Positions 25,481-37,089 of a stretch of DNA of 64,000 nucleotides are shown here, one piece after another. Position 1 is the first letter of the stretch, and every line of letters begins with the position of its first letter. The DNA comes from Ligula intestinalis. Its lineage: Eukaryota; Platyhelminthes; Cestoda; Diphyllobothriidea; Diphyllobothriidae. Under the pieces are notes generated by a model. It saw only the letters and a list, made by a program, of their open reading frames with translations, was not told where the DNA came from and did not search any database. The translations under genes and the position numbers were made by a program. The stretch lies in assembly GCA_036362985.1 (NCBI GenBank), contig JAYGXS010000003.1, positions 41,501,539 through 41,565,538 on the forward strand. Reading direction: 5' to 3'.

Positions 25481-28400
25481 CAACAACCGACGCCCGCGTA
25501 CAGTTTTCAAGTACGCCCATCCTAAACGAAGGGAGCAATGACCACCAACAGCACCTCAATATCTATGGCTGCAATGACGTTACGCAAATCACTCCTTTGC
25601 GTTACAGAAACATCCTTAAACGCACCATAGTACGCATTACCGTAAGTTGTTAAAGAAACCGTCCGCAGTTAATTACTCTTGCCAACAGCCAGTTCGCCGG
25701 AAGCTGAAGAGATTACTCTCCGCAAATTTATCTTCTTCGACCCTGAGGACCACAATAATATTTTTGTCAAACTGCATAGTAGACACTATTAATAATAAGA
25801 TAAACATACTGGCCGAATGTTAATAAATCGAAAGCAAACTTATGCTTGCTAAGTTATCTTTGCATGAATTAGGCCTTATAATAAAAAAACATGTTCACAT
25901 GCCACAGAAAATAAATTCTTTAAAAAGCTAGCATGCCGACTGAACTGCTAAATCATGTACATAGGTTGCCGATGCTTAATTTGGCGGCCCTACTGAGGTA
26001 AATATTTCAAATCAAAACCACATTTCAGCGATTATGTTGAAATTTAATAAGCTAGCAAATCTAATGTATTGGTACGATACAGTCTGGTGTTCCATCATCA
26101 TTACACAATACACCATTCTATTGTTTCGCAAGCGCCATATATTCGAAGGGCTTTTGGGGCTGAATAGGAGAAGGTAAGGGTAGACATAAATAGAACGTTT
26201 GCACTTTGCCTTGTTAAACACAGATTTTAATACGAAAAATGTGCGTTAGCTTATGCATAAAGCATGCATTATTGAAGCATAAGTTACCCAGCAAATGCCA
26301 CATTAGCGTACACGGACAGCAAAAATAATTTGCGTCGAACGAAATCATTTAAAATGGCCAAAGGAAAAAAGTGTTACTTATGGATTGCACAAGATCGATT
26401 ATTGTGCATTCGATTAATATGTCGACTGATCACAAATTCTGGCCGGGACCTACTCATTATTTCGAATGGTGCAGGTGTTGGGTACCTGTTTAAAGTCAAA
26501 AAGTAACGGTTGACCTTAACGACTCAGCGAATGTCCAAGGGAGATGAGACAACGGCTGAGTTTTTACTTACTTCTTCAAAAACCTAGCCAGGTCTAAATT
26601 TACTGCTACGTATAATGGGAACCTCTGTGGAAAATTCAGTCCATCAAATAAGCTCGAGCAAGAAATAGCGTCAAAAAAGCCTAAATTCCATTTGTGCGTA
26701 TGCTGCTTATCTTATCTGATCAAAACAATGGTTCACTTCTGGTTCAAACAGCTAGCAATTAAACTATAAGCGGCTTTTAAAATCTCATTTAAATCATTTC
26801 ATTTTCCAGTACTCCTTGTTTCTCCACAGGCGTTGAGTCGGATTTGATTGCAAAGGGTACAATGATAAGAGACTGATCTGTTGTTCACTGAGGCTTAACT
26901 GATATCGTTGTAAAAGTTTGTAGGACATAAAGATATTAAAGTTTAGCCTCGCCGATTAAAAACGGCGAATCTAATTATTACACCTCACTTGGCACTTTTA
27001 TTATGTGGGCAGTTTTAAACCTCCACGACATCGTTGAACGTTCTTAGCAAAAAAACAGAAACTTTTGAATTTGAAGACGATCGAAGCCGAAAAGTGAGAT
27101 AAACTGACATTCTTATCCGCAATCGTTTCTAAAGAAAGTTTCAAGCAAAAATCAGGAATGTCAGGTCAGTAGATGTCATGTGGTCGCACTACATAATTAC
27201 TAGTCACTGTTTAAAGGCATTCCAGAGCTATAGCTTGAAACTACAAGCCTAACGGAGTAGGATTTTCTGTGAACGCAATTCCCATGATTGAAATTGCACA
27301 CTTATTGCTCCTCTTTCCTTCGAGACCTCTGATAATTATGGTGTACTTGAGAACGCGGATCATGCGGAATCACACTATTGAAATCAAGGTTAGTTTATAG
27401 GTCTAATGGATATACAGCACAACACAGTTGAGATCCGCATCATTAGTTACTAGCTTCTATGAAACCTTTGTTCACTGTGCATAGCCTAGGTCTGTGGGAC
27501 ACGGGTAGGCAAACTGGTTAGCTCGGTTAGTCAATGCAACCACCACGTCATACAAAAAGGTCTTCTACCTATGTGACTTCCATCTTTTTCATTGTCTATC
27601 TTTGTACAAATGCCGCGACAATGCAAATGCATTTTCAATAAATAGCAATGGTACCTCACACGCTCGTTATGCTTATTTTCTCGACGTTAAGATGCCAGTA
27701 TGCGTTACTTGAGAGGAACTGCAGGGCACTATGTTTTATGCTCAGTCCTAATGAAAAAACCAACGTTTTCCCGCATGGGTCACTCTGACAGCTTGCCTGT
27801 GGACACATAATAGTGGTTTTTATTTTCCACACTGACAACCTACATTCATATCTGTCCTCGTTTTTTTATCGGAGAGTATACTAATATAAAAGATTGCTCC
27901 ATTGTCTCGCAGATATCATAGAAAACAAACCAACGGTTCGTATTTTGTCATAGTTTAAGAAAGCCGAGTGCAACGGAGATGGGCGTGTCTTTGCCGGGCC
28001 TACATCACGTGTTTATCTCTGTTTTCAAATTTTTTCGTGCGAACGAGTATTTTGCTTGTATAGTTTGCATCTTCTGACTATCCCGCTTATTGCCTCATTA
28101 ACATCGGCCTTGTCCCATTTTTGCAAGCGCTTTTCAGCCTTATCTTTTATGGGATACATAAGCCGTTTTCTGATTCATTAACTGCAAGGGATACGCCGTG
28201 AATATGTTAACTTACCGGCTACCGATTATGTGGGAAAGTTGTTTGGGTATCTTGGCTATACAAATTTTGTTTATAGGTATGCACTTTCCAGGTCATTCCA
28301 AGGTAGCAAATGAAATAAGCCGTTTAACTTTGCAAAAAGACAATGAAGACTGAAAAGACCATTTTTGGCTTATTAGCTTTCATCAGCCAGTTTTATCTAA

Positions 28401-28640
28401 CATGGAAATGTGCACCTGCCTGGATCAATTAACAAACATGCATGCATTTTGTACGCAAATGGGAAATAATCAAAAGTATTCTGTGTGCGATAGTTTGCCT
28501 TGGCGCGTGTCGCTAACTTTGTCATCGTGATCATCGATATCGGAGCTAGAGCACGGAAATAGCCATTTCTGATTGGTTGGTTGAAATTATTATTCAATAT
28601 GGTGCTACCAGCGCCTAGTCAAATTTTATATAACAAATGT
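25481..28640. other. Non-coding stretch, nothing recognised
   Basis: AT-rich DNA without a supported gene. A small perfect stem (TGCACAA facing TTGTGCA) sits at about 26378-26400. Nothing else stands out. Confidence 0.45.
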
Positions 28641-29350
28641 CTGTACCAAAGACAAACGAAGAAAAAGGATTTGAAATCTTCCGTTGGTTACCCTACGTAA
28701 AATACGTCTCCGAGGCCATTGACCGCGTGCTCAGACTGCTAAATGTGGCATGGGACACCGGCCAGAAACTACTATCCAGCGCTCAGTAATGCAACACAAA
28801 GGCCGACTAGCACCAGCTGCTACGTCAGGTATGCTTTACCACTTCAACTGCATAGACGGCCAAACCAACTACAGTGGCATGACGGATAAACGACCGAAAT
28901 CGCGCATGCCTGGACATAGGTAAGCCGTAAAGCGGAAGGATATACTCTCGCAAACCGCCATGAATAGTTTTGAAAACGACTATCGGTTCGACTTTGACGG
29001 TGCTAAAGTGATAAGCCGAGCCGAGAGAAAACTGGCGAAGGCATTAATCGAGGCCTGGAAATCGGATGCCAACTCAATTAACCGCAGCAAAAACTTCATG
29101 GGCAACATGATGCCAAAAGTTTGCACTTTCGCATGAGATGGGGTCCAAAGTCACGAGAGGACGACAGACCAACCAGGAGCGAGCGGAAAGCCCCTATTTT
29201 AACTCATGTGTGGACCCAAATTTCTATCTCCGATGATGTGCTCGAGCATTAGTGCGGAAACTCAGATGAATAAACATTCTCCCCCAGATATCGCCTTACT
29301 TTTTCCTACCATAAATATATGGAGTGGAAACCAACACAGCCAACGGAGAC
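28640..29350 (+). mobile_element. Penelope-like element 3' fragment with GIY-YIG domain
   Basis: The frame at about 28671-28785 reads FRWLPYVKYVSEAIDRVL and on to a stop, the linker between RT and endonuclease (canonical LPYVKGVSEAISRxLRPL). From 28789 it reads MQHKGRLAPAATSGMLYHFN, then CIDGQTNYSGMTDKRPKSRM. The GIY half is MLYHF and the YIG half is NYSG. The copy continues with HR, a stop, AVKRKDILSQ, FDFDGAKVISRAERKLA and EAWKSDANSINRS, the C-terminal part of the endonuclease, ending near 29130. In-frame stops make it dead. The tail to about 29350 has no coding sign. Long-inverted-repeat element copy 2 starts directly after it. Confidence 0.8.
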
Positions 29351-29351
29351 C

Positions 29352-30346
29352 TACAGTATATGCCACGGATCACGTAACATTTCGACATAGGTGAAAGATT
29401 GATACTCTTTCGCTAATCGGTATTGACTCAGGTTGTGATACTGATTATCGTGAAGTCTATTCTGATGTTTATTCTATCATGATAGGATGCAGCCCTTTTA
29501 ATGAGCTTTGTTTTGACTACCAGCAAAAATTACCTAATTTAAAAACTGGCTCCTTGAGTAGTATACTTTCTTATCATTGATTTTGACTGCCTTTATAAAT
29601 TCAAATATATTTTATGGAAAGCATGCACGAAAAAATTATTTCTTGTACTTGTTTGATAGTAAATCACGCCTTATTTCAATTTAATGTTCAAAAAAGGTAG
29701 CTTTCGGTTATAAAAGGTTGCACAGTAGCCGAATAATTTTCTAACCTAGTGACTGCTACACTAGAATTCAAGGTTTAAACACTGTTTACTGTGTACATCC
29801 TGTTTGAGGAACAGTTCGTTTTCCCCTAGTGTTTGAGGAAGAAGCCACATAGTTGTCGTGAAATATTGAAATAGATGTGGAACACATTCTATGCAGCAAT
29901 GGCAACATTAATAAATTTGCGGATACGGTGTATTATGAATAAACACATCAAAATTGTATAAAAGCTCATAATTAGCTCCTTTTTTATAACCGAAAGCTTC
30001 CCTTTCTTTGAGCATAAAATTGAAAGAAGGCGTGATTTGCTATCAAACAAGTACAATAAATATTTTTTCGTGCATTTTGTCCATAAAATATATTTGCATT
30101 TACAAAGGCAGCCAAAAAAATTGATAAAAAAGCATACTATTTAAGTAGCCAGTTTTTTAAATAGATACTTGTTGCTGGTAGTGAGAACGAAGCTTGTTGA
30201 AAAGCCCGCATCCTCTCATGATGGAATAAACTTCAGAGTAGACTACACGATAATCAGTATCACAACCTAAGTCAATACCGATTAGCGAAAGAGCATCCAT
30301 CTTTCTCCTATGTCGAAATTTTGCGTGATCCGTGGCGTCTACTGTA
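29352..30346. mobile_element. Long-inverted-repeat element, copy 2 (non-autonomous)
   Basis: A 995-bp block with ends that read TACAGTAKAYGCCACGGATC inward from both sides. Inside, both arms share CATTTCGACATAGG-like, CTCTTTCGCTAATCGGTATT and GTGATACTGATTATCGTG blocks. Left arm about 29352-29715, right arm about 29980-30346, loop about 265 bp with no coding frame. It is homologous to the block at 13576-14510 through arms and loop. The outermost 40 bp differ between the copies while the inner arms agree, so termini may have diverged or have been exchanged. It sits at the 3' end of a Penelope-like fragment, which could be a nested insertion. Confidence 0.82.
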
Positions 30347-32741
30347 TGTTATGTAAAGCTGCAATATGGGATATAAACGGTATTTTCTGATTTAACTATG
30401 TCCCATTGTTTTTTTATTGATCTGCTAGCATATTCAATTTTCGCTCATACTACATAAATGTATTTTTCGTGTTAACTGCCTTGCTAAAATAATATGCATG
30501 CGGGTTTACAAGATCATATAACTCACTCGTTTGTCCGCCATATAATAAGGTAAATCTGTGGCCAGATGGTCAGAAAGCCCCGTCAAATATGCCACACAAC
30601 CCTCTGGAGTCTGGATTATACAACAAAAGATGTAAAATTGGTATTTAACTTGTTTTAGTCATAATTCGAGCACCTTTTACTGGCCCTTAAAGAAGGGAAG
30701 TTAGCCATCCTTGATTGAAGGTTTCCGAGGATCTCGAAACTTGATAGCACATTGGAATGAGTGTTAGTAAGTTAGACAAAATTCGCAAATTTGCAAGGAA
30801 AAGAAAAAGTAAATGGGTGTATAACTATAAGTGAAGGAAGCAAAACTAAACTACCCGACACATCAGTTGAGCTCTCAGGGCAATTCTTATACTGAGACTA
30901 CTCCAATAAAATATTTGGTGAAGCTGTCTGCTATGTCTTTTATATATGAATGCCGCTGAAGCCGTTGTTTTAAGCATATCTTCAGTGGCCTACTTTTAAC
31001 TTTATTTACAACGCAAACGTTAAGAAAATGATCATTCAGGCATAAACAGTAGAATCCAGCAATGCACATGGGAGTTGATAAGAGGATCATCGGGCCTATT
31101 GCAAAACTGGCAGCAGGAAATGAAGCTCACTGAACTGGAATTAATGTTCCTCTATGATAATAGTGCAGCAGATTGCTCACAGTTTTTTTCGCAATAAAAC
31201 TAACAAATAAGAAACGATGGCCGTACAAGTGACAAAAATCCTCAAAAAATGCATTTGAAAAGGAGGTGACACTATCGTTGGGACCAGCAAAACTTAGACA
31301 TGCGCTTCACATATGTCCCTTAACGTGTCATCAGAGACAGCAGGAGTTAAAAGTAAGGGACGGAATAAGTTGCAATTAAGTTGTTATTTCCTCTGTTGCT
31401 ATAGTCCTCTGGAATATATGGTAAAGCAGAAGCACATTTATCCTTCAAACCAAAAGTACAAAACACAATTTGCTGGAACGGTATTTTAACAAATTTTTCA
31501 CAACTGTGTATCTTAAATTACACATCAAATTACCTATTCAGATATATGCTTAACTACCAAGTTAAATTTCATTATGAAAGTTGTTTGCAGGACTCCCAGG
31601 ACTGTAATAATTGGAAAGCCTTTAGTTAAGAAAACTGCCCTCTTAGTTAAGGCTACGGATCGAAATTGGGTTTTAATTTGGCTAAACCATGAATAAATTT
31701 CTATGGAAGAAATTTTCTATGCTATAAGATATGACAGAAACAAACTTTTAATTCATATGCGTTGTGCTTTAAAAGAATTCTAGAATGAGTAAAAAGTAGA
31801 AAATTATCCCTTCGAAGACAAGAAAATTTTGTCAGAAATTGTTCAGATGCAAGCAAAGCCAAGTTTAAGGAATTGCCTTTATTTTCAGACACAAGCAAGA
31901 CTTTAAGTTTCAACAGTTATGTTTAGCCAATCTGTGAAGTTTTTTCGGATAAAAATCCTAGTAAAAATATTTCTTACTGTTTGTTTTACGGCACTACCCA
32001 TCTTGGCAAAAAAGCAAACTATACGCATATTTACACGGAGTTAATGTAAAAAAGGCTGTGTTGAAAGTAAGTCATGTAAACACATCCTTTTTTGTAACCT
32101 TTACCTTCCGCATAAGCGTTATTTAGAAGCGGAATAGGCAGAGTAATAATAATATTTTCAAAAATGGCAAAATATATAGCCAATCTTTTTTGTATTCGCA
32201 AGCTTATAAGATATCACAAAATTCTCAATTAGAAAGAGAAAATTAATTTCTGTCATACCCAGTCCAGTTGAATCGTCCCTCCTCAGGTATATTAAAAATT
32301 GTCCAAAATGTCGAATTTCATTGTGACACAACCTTGGGAAAATGTAATGTACACAGACATTCGTCAGCTGAATATCTAATTACAACACTTTTTAAAGAGG
32401 TACTGTAATCTTAAACGTTTTTATTTATATAAGGAATAACAATATTAGAGATCCTTTGCCGACGTTAGCTTTTCTCGACAATGTGGTTTGTTCTTTTGAA
32501 GCATTTCTGAAGAGAATACAAATGGCCAGCTTCTTAAGAATTAATATCCCAAAAATAATTTTTACCTTTATCATATTTTAATGATTTTAAGGTAAATGAT
32601 GAACATAAGCACAATTTATGAATCAACACATGAAGATATTGAAAACGATGGAAAACGATGCCAGACTTTATTGGACGATGTTCAATAAACAGTTATCCAC
32701 TAATGGTAATACGTATAAAAAGTGTGACTAAAAACGTTTGC
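30347..32741. other. Non-coding stretch, nothing recognised
   Basis: AT-rich DNA. No open frame longer than 67 codons carries a motif, and no repeat shared with the rest of the window was noticed. Confidence 0.5.
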
Positions 32742-32850
32742 GTTGACCCATTTGTCAAAAACTCGAGGCGCTTGGCGGGATTTAAACCCGCGTATCAGAG
32801 AAGACCTTTGCTAGAGGTCAAGGGTCTAACCGCTAAGCTACAAACCTCCT
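32742..32850 (-). repeat. tRNA-Ala-like (SINE-type) unit, left copy
   Basis: Read on the minus strand: an A-box-like TAGCTTAGCGGTTAGA, a 5-bp anticodon-type stem (GACCT/AGGTC) around the 7-base loop CTAGCAA (anticodon position AGC, Ala), and a perfect T arm GCGGG-TTTAAAT-CCCGC containing the B box. The acceptor ends pair poorly and about 11 bases separate the anticodon stem from the T arm, so a functional tRNA is doubtful. The flank outside the 3' end (CTCGAG then a TTGACCCA block) is shared with the right copy at 33011-33123, in opposite orientation. This fits a tRNA-derived SINE or a decayed tRNA duplicate. Confidence 0.6.
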
Positions 32851-33010
32851 AATACATAAGTCAGCCTAGTAGTCATTCTGGTGGATAGATCATTGCTTAG
32901 GAAATCCTGCTTGGGCAGTCAGCTTACTGTTCCGTATTGGTGGATGCCATATGGATGGTAAAGTTTGGCGGGTAATATCGATCGAAATGTGATTAAATTC
33001 AAGGCGCGAG

Positions 33011-33123
33011 GCGGGGCATTTGCAGCTTAGTGGTTAGAGCATTTACCTCCGGCAAGAGTCTTCTCTGATGCGCGGGTTCAAACCCCACCGAACGCCTCGA
33101 GTTTATTCACAATTGGGTCAATT
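33011..33123 (+). repeat. tRNA-Ala-like (SINE-type) unit, right copy
   Basis: On the + strand: A-box-like AGCTTAGTGGTTAGAGC (33024-33040), a broken anticodon stem around CCGGCAA (position GGC, Ala), and a T arm with GGGTTCAAACC (33074-33084, B box), followed by CGAACGCCTCGAG. The same downstream CTCGAG and TTGACCCA-complement flanks as the left copy are present, so the repeated unit is about 110 bp and longer than a tRNA. Acceptor pairing is poor. The two units face outward around a 160-bp spacer. Confidence 0.6.
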
Positions 33124-33728
33124 CACATTAGGCAGATCTGCCAAATCTCCTAATAAAGAAAGTTATTTCTTATATAAAGAAATTGGTAACGGTCCGTTTT
33201 CAACTTGCGAAAAGGTATGCATTTATTGTTCTAATTTATAGTTTTTTACTTGGCATTATCAGGAAAAAAATTTTCTTTGCAAACACTTTATACTTCTTAT
33301 AGTTCTTTAAAATACTAAATATGCCTCATGCTGCTCATTATTATTTCTAGGTTTTCGTAAATGTGTTCACGCCGGTATGCGAGTAAGTATCAAGCTTTTA
33401 CATACTCAGGTATTTTGAATGCAGGGTTCGCCATACTGTGTTTATTTATATTCTGTCTATCAAAGCCGTAACAGACTGACGTAACTGCTTCTGTCTCATT
33501 AGCCGAGATCATCCAGTCATACCCAACATCTGGAGTTTAAGCTCGCCAGCCCTCTTACGCCCTAAACATTAAGCAATGGGCTTGCTATCCTTTCGGCATC
33601 ATTGTACTCTATAACAAAATTACTGAGGCACTTACCGATCCTCTAACGAAACGCACTTCTCCCATTGTGCCCTGAGTCATTAGCTCGAGCACTACCAGCA
33701 ACGACTCAGCAAGTGGTAGATTATAGAA
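33124..33728. other. Non-coding stretch
   Basis: No gene motif. A short block near 33423 (GCAGGGTTCGCCATACTGT) is also found near 56299 as GCAGGACTCGCCATACTGT, perhaps a trace of one old repeat. Confidence 0.4.
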
Positions 33729-34180
33729 AAAGAAGAAGGTAAAACGTTCTCTGGGACCAGGGGGCTATTTGTCCGACGTTAAAACCCTCATGCGGGCTCA
33801 TTGCAAAGGAAGGAAAAATTTATAGCTCACTGTGTATTTAACTCGGTTTTGCCGAGAGTGACTTCTGCTCTTGACCTCTGCCCTCGATCCGCTCGCGCAA
33901 CGTGAGGTAGGCAACACGTAGATCGACATGCCTGTTAATGGAGTCCGCGCGTAAACACCATGCTTCCTGCAGCAGGCGTGAAATTGGGTCGTCTAACCGA
34001 CCCATGATTAGCATGCGTTCGTTGTCAAAGCCGTACTCTGGCGTATATGCGTGGGTGACCACCAGGGAAAGCTTGTACTTTCGTCGCACGGCGAGTTCAT
34101 GCTGGTGCATTCTCGTGAGAACCTACATGCCGGTTTCACCAACATAATTGGCTTGACCAATTATGAAATGATACAACTTA
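33729..34180 (-). mobile_element. Penelope-like 3' fragment, minus half of head-to-head pair
   Basis: On the minus strand from 34180 the reading is KLYHFIIGQANYVGETGM, a stop (34123-34125), VLTRMHQHELAVRRKYKLSL, HAYTPEYGFDNERMLIMGRL, LLQEAWCLRADSINRHVDLR and LTLRERIEGRG, ending near 33838. This is a near-complete GIY-YIG endonuclease: the GIY half is LYHF, the YIG half NYVGETG, the Arg of the helix is in TRMHxHELAVRRK, and the Glu of EAW is kept. Only one stop interrupts the domain. Beyond the coding end the sequence to 33729 repeats in inverted form at 34236-34377. Confidence 0.82.
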
Positions 34181-34377
34181 TGCGACCCAAGGACCCAGTA
34201 CTCGTTAACCACTGTCTTTCTGAGCGAGCAGATTGAGGGGAGAGGTCACTCCTGGCAAAACCGAGTTCAATACACAGTGAGCTGTAAATGTTTTCATTCA
34301 TTGAGAATGAGCTCGCGGGAGATTTAGAAACGTCCGACAAAAAACCTCTGCTCCAAGAGAAAGTTTAACCTTATTCT
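34180..34377 (+). mobile_element. Penelope-like 3' fragment, plus half of head-to-head pair
   Basis: Exactly where the minus-strand endonuclease begins, the + strand starts MRPKDPVLVN, matching the linker that precedes GIY-YIG in these elements (canonical VMRPKDPLP). A few codons later, in another frame, it reads LSEQIEGRGHSWQNRVQYTV, the same C-terminal end as the minus copy (LRERIEGRG). The endonuclease itself is deleted from this half. The stretch 34236-34377 is an inverted repeat of about 33729-33890: both contain a GCTCACTGTGTATT-like block, ACTCGGTTTTGCC and a TTTGTCSGACGTT block. Confidence 0.72.
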
Positions 34378-34942
34378 ATTATGTTACCTGGGCCTCACAT
34401 ATTCTAGACCATTCTCAAAACTAAATTGCCACAAAGGCAAGGAAAATGGAAATCGCTGTTTCCAGTGTGTAGTCTTTATCAGCTACCCATATCAAACCAT
34501 TTATTGCAGCAACTATGAAATACCGTAGCAGTTTTAAACCTTGAGTCAAACGCTGCGCAAATTTAGTCAAAGATATGGTAGAATCAATAAGACAATGCGA
34601 GCGGCAGCTTTCAAAGGCATCCTCCAAATGCGTTTATTTTGGAAGCAGTAAAGTAAAGAAGAAAGTGAGCACATTTAGCCTTAACCGTTTTTAAAGTGTA
34701 ATTGCTGGTAAAAAATTTGTCTGCTGTCCAAGCTGGGAAACGTTAATGTGTGCACAACATGCAGACCATAGAATTAAGTACTTTATTCGTACTCTTACAT
34801 TTAACAGTTGCAGATGGCAGTAGCAATTGCAGAGTGCACCTTGATGTTGCTTTACGTTGAAAATGCATTTAAAATTGGCTAACATGCTGGACGGAATTGT
34901 AAAATATTGCATAAGTTTAAGTGAAACTATAAGGATGAGGAT
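34378..34942. other. Non-coding stretch, nothing recognised
   Basis: Short frames only; no motif found between the two Penelope-like insertions. Confidence 0.45.
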
Positions 34943-36210
34943 ATGAGTGGAATTAAAATCTCTGTTGACGAGAAAATGGTATCTTTTGATGCTCACGGGC
35001 ATATGGCTACAGTGAGCGTGGTACTACACAGACTAAGTCCTGGTGCCTCATGGCATGGCTGTTCCTGCAGTGGTCTTACTGTTACGCATATACCTCGGTT
35101 TAGACACGAGTTTTGCTTTCGACCACATTATCTATCCACAACTGAGTAAAGCTCTTATCGAATTTATAACATAGAGACTGAGAGCAACGACACTCTCATT
35201 ATTCGAACATAAATTGCGTTTTCAATACGAAAGCAACACGACTTTGGGAATTAAATTCACACTGGAGAAATATGTTGACAATAAACTCTTATTCCTGGGT
35301 ATTCGGGTACAGTGAATTGCGAAGGGAATATTACACACATCCGTTGACCAACAAGAAACGTATGCGAGAGTAATTCTGCACTATAACATCAGCTGCGCAA
35401 TTGTTTATAAGAGAAATACTGACAAAAATCTGCTACAGCGAGAGAAACCGCATTGCTTTGAGAAAGAAAGTTGAGGAGTCGAGTTTAAATGCCTATTTCA
35501 TTTACCTCTCCAAGATATTTACCCTTCAGTTTTGTTCGACGAAGTGTGAAACCACAAAAATCTAAAGAACAAAAACTACATAACTCTAGTTCCGTATTCA
35601 AAAAAATATGGTGAATCCTTCCTGATATTAAGAATGTGTCTAAAATTGTGGAAAGAAACTTGCGGAAACGCTTAATGAAGGTGATACATTAACACACGAC
35701 GACCGTACATATTTACAGTGTACATGCTTAGGTTAAATTTTACTATGTTGATTATACGTAAGTTGTGTACAAGATCCCATACGAAAACTACGATGGCCAT
35801 ACTGGAAATCCTGCCTCTTCTTCCTTCACGAACACGTTTTGGAGGTATGGTGAGAAAATTCAAAAAACCTGGATATCTGAACTATTTTTTGAAAAGAAAC
35901 ACAACTGGAAACGGGCACTTCAATTTAATACATTGCAGGCTAAAAAAATTACAATTGTTTATGAATCCACCATGATCAGACATTTCGAGGTGTTTGGTTA
36001 TTTTCCAATAAAGACTTCCGACTGGAAAAAAAGGCAGGCATCAGACAGCCTTACGCAGCATCTACTACATTCATTCGTCCATTACCAACTTCTTTACGAT
36101 ATAATTACCAATCTTAGGACACAGAAAGTGGGATCAAGCGCCGTGGATGAGAAAAGTGCACAGTTCATAAACATGTGTCAAATATCACTGGTGCGCACAC
36201 TGTAGACCAG
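34943..36210 (+). mobile_element. Penelope-like element remnant, RT to GIY-YIG
   Basis: The longest Penelope remnant here. From 34943: IKISVDEKMVSFDA, the palm motif (canonical ADEKMVSFDVVSLF). About 35040-35080: LVPHGMAVPAVV, a damaged GTPMGSPxSGL. About 35245-35310: LGIKFTLEKYVDNKLLFLGI, which matches IxFTMExExxNxLxFLDVLV. Then GILHTSVDQQETYARVILHY and YKRNTDKNLLQREKPHC, the thumb. About 35595-35640: VPYSKKYGESFLILRM, the linker. From 35765: VYKIPYENYDGHTGNP, a GIY-YIG start with four residues lost in the YIG half. A 146-codon open frame follows to 36205. The catalytic YVDD box is not visible, so the palm carries a deletion or replacement. Several stops and frame changes are present. Confidence 0.72.
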
Positions 36211-37089
36211 GTTTACAAACAACAAGAAATGAGAACGCTCCAAATCCCTGTTGATTGGCAGTGCATTATACATAGCTGGTTCCCTATCAGGAAAAAAGGT
36301 CTGCACCATCTGACAGATGAACAGGAGATTTTTGCGCACCACATACAGTATGTGTTCCCCGGAACAAAATCAGGTATTAACATAAAGGAAATAGACTGTG
36401 CTCCAGCGAAGCATACCTATGACGCCAATCGTTGAAGCAGGGTTGCCTATGAGGTAAACAGCAGAATATATATGATAATCGATACACAAAACACAATAAC
36501 AATAGGAGAGCTATCCCATTTAAAATAATGATAAAAATAAGCGTAAAAAGGTAAGCGGTAATTGCAGCTTGTTGTTGTGGTCGGCAAATAGCGGACAGAT
36601 TCGTACTTGTTAAACTTTAAAACGCATTGTCCTTGAAATATAATCCATAATTGTAAGGAGCAAATGAGCAGGGCTCTAATATTTGAGGAGTTTAGAAAAA
36701 CATATATATTACGTTTACAGACAAAGTTTTCAAGCATAGGAGTAGCGTGGTAAGGTCAGTATGCGCAAAGCCAATATGGGAAATTCCAACAAATAATAAG
36801 AGTGTTAGGGAAAACAAAGCTTGTTCGTACCTTAAAAAGGAACAATCAACTATTGGATAAACATTATGTTTTTGACCAACATAAAAATGTCAAATAATTG
36901 GCGTTAATAATAATGCCCAAAATATAAACGGTAATTAATACACCTAGTGTTATAAGGAGGCAAATAGTTATGTTACTGTTAAATGAAGAATAGTGGGTAC
37001 AGCAGGAATACCTACATGAGGCCGTACAGTGCCACGTAGCGTTTACTGATGCCATTCGCGAGCAACATTATTCACCACGTGGTTTGTGC
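36211..37089. other. Non-coding stretch with an unassigned open frame
   Basis: A frame at 36175-36435 (+) of 86 codons overlaps the end of the Penelope remnant. I do not recognise it; it may be the element's tail. The rest is AT-rich without motifs. Confidence 0.35.

Noticed and set aside
32763..33101. Two functional tRNA-Ala genes
   Set aside because: Acceptor stems do not pair well, the anticodon stem of the right copy is broken, extra bases precede the T arm and non-tRNA flanks are shared between copies.
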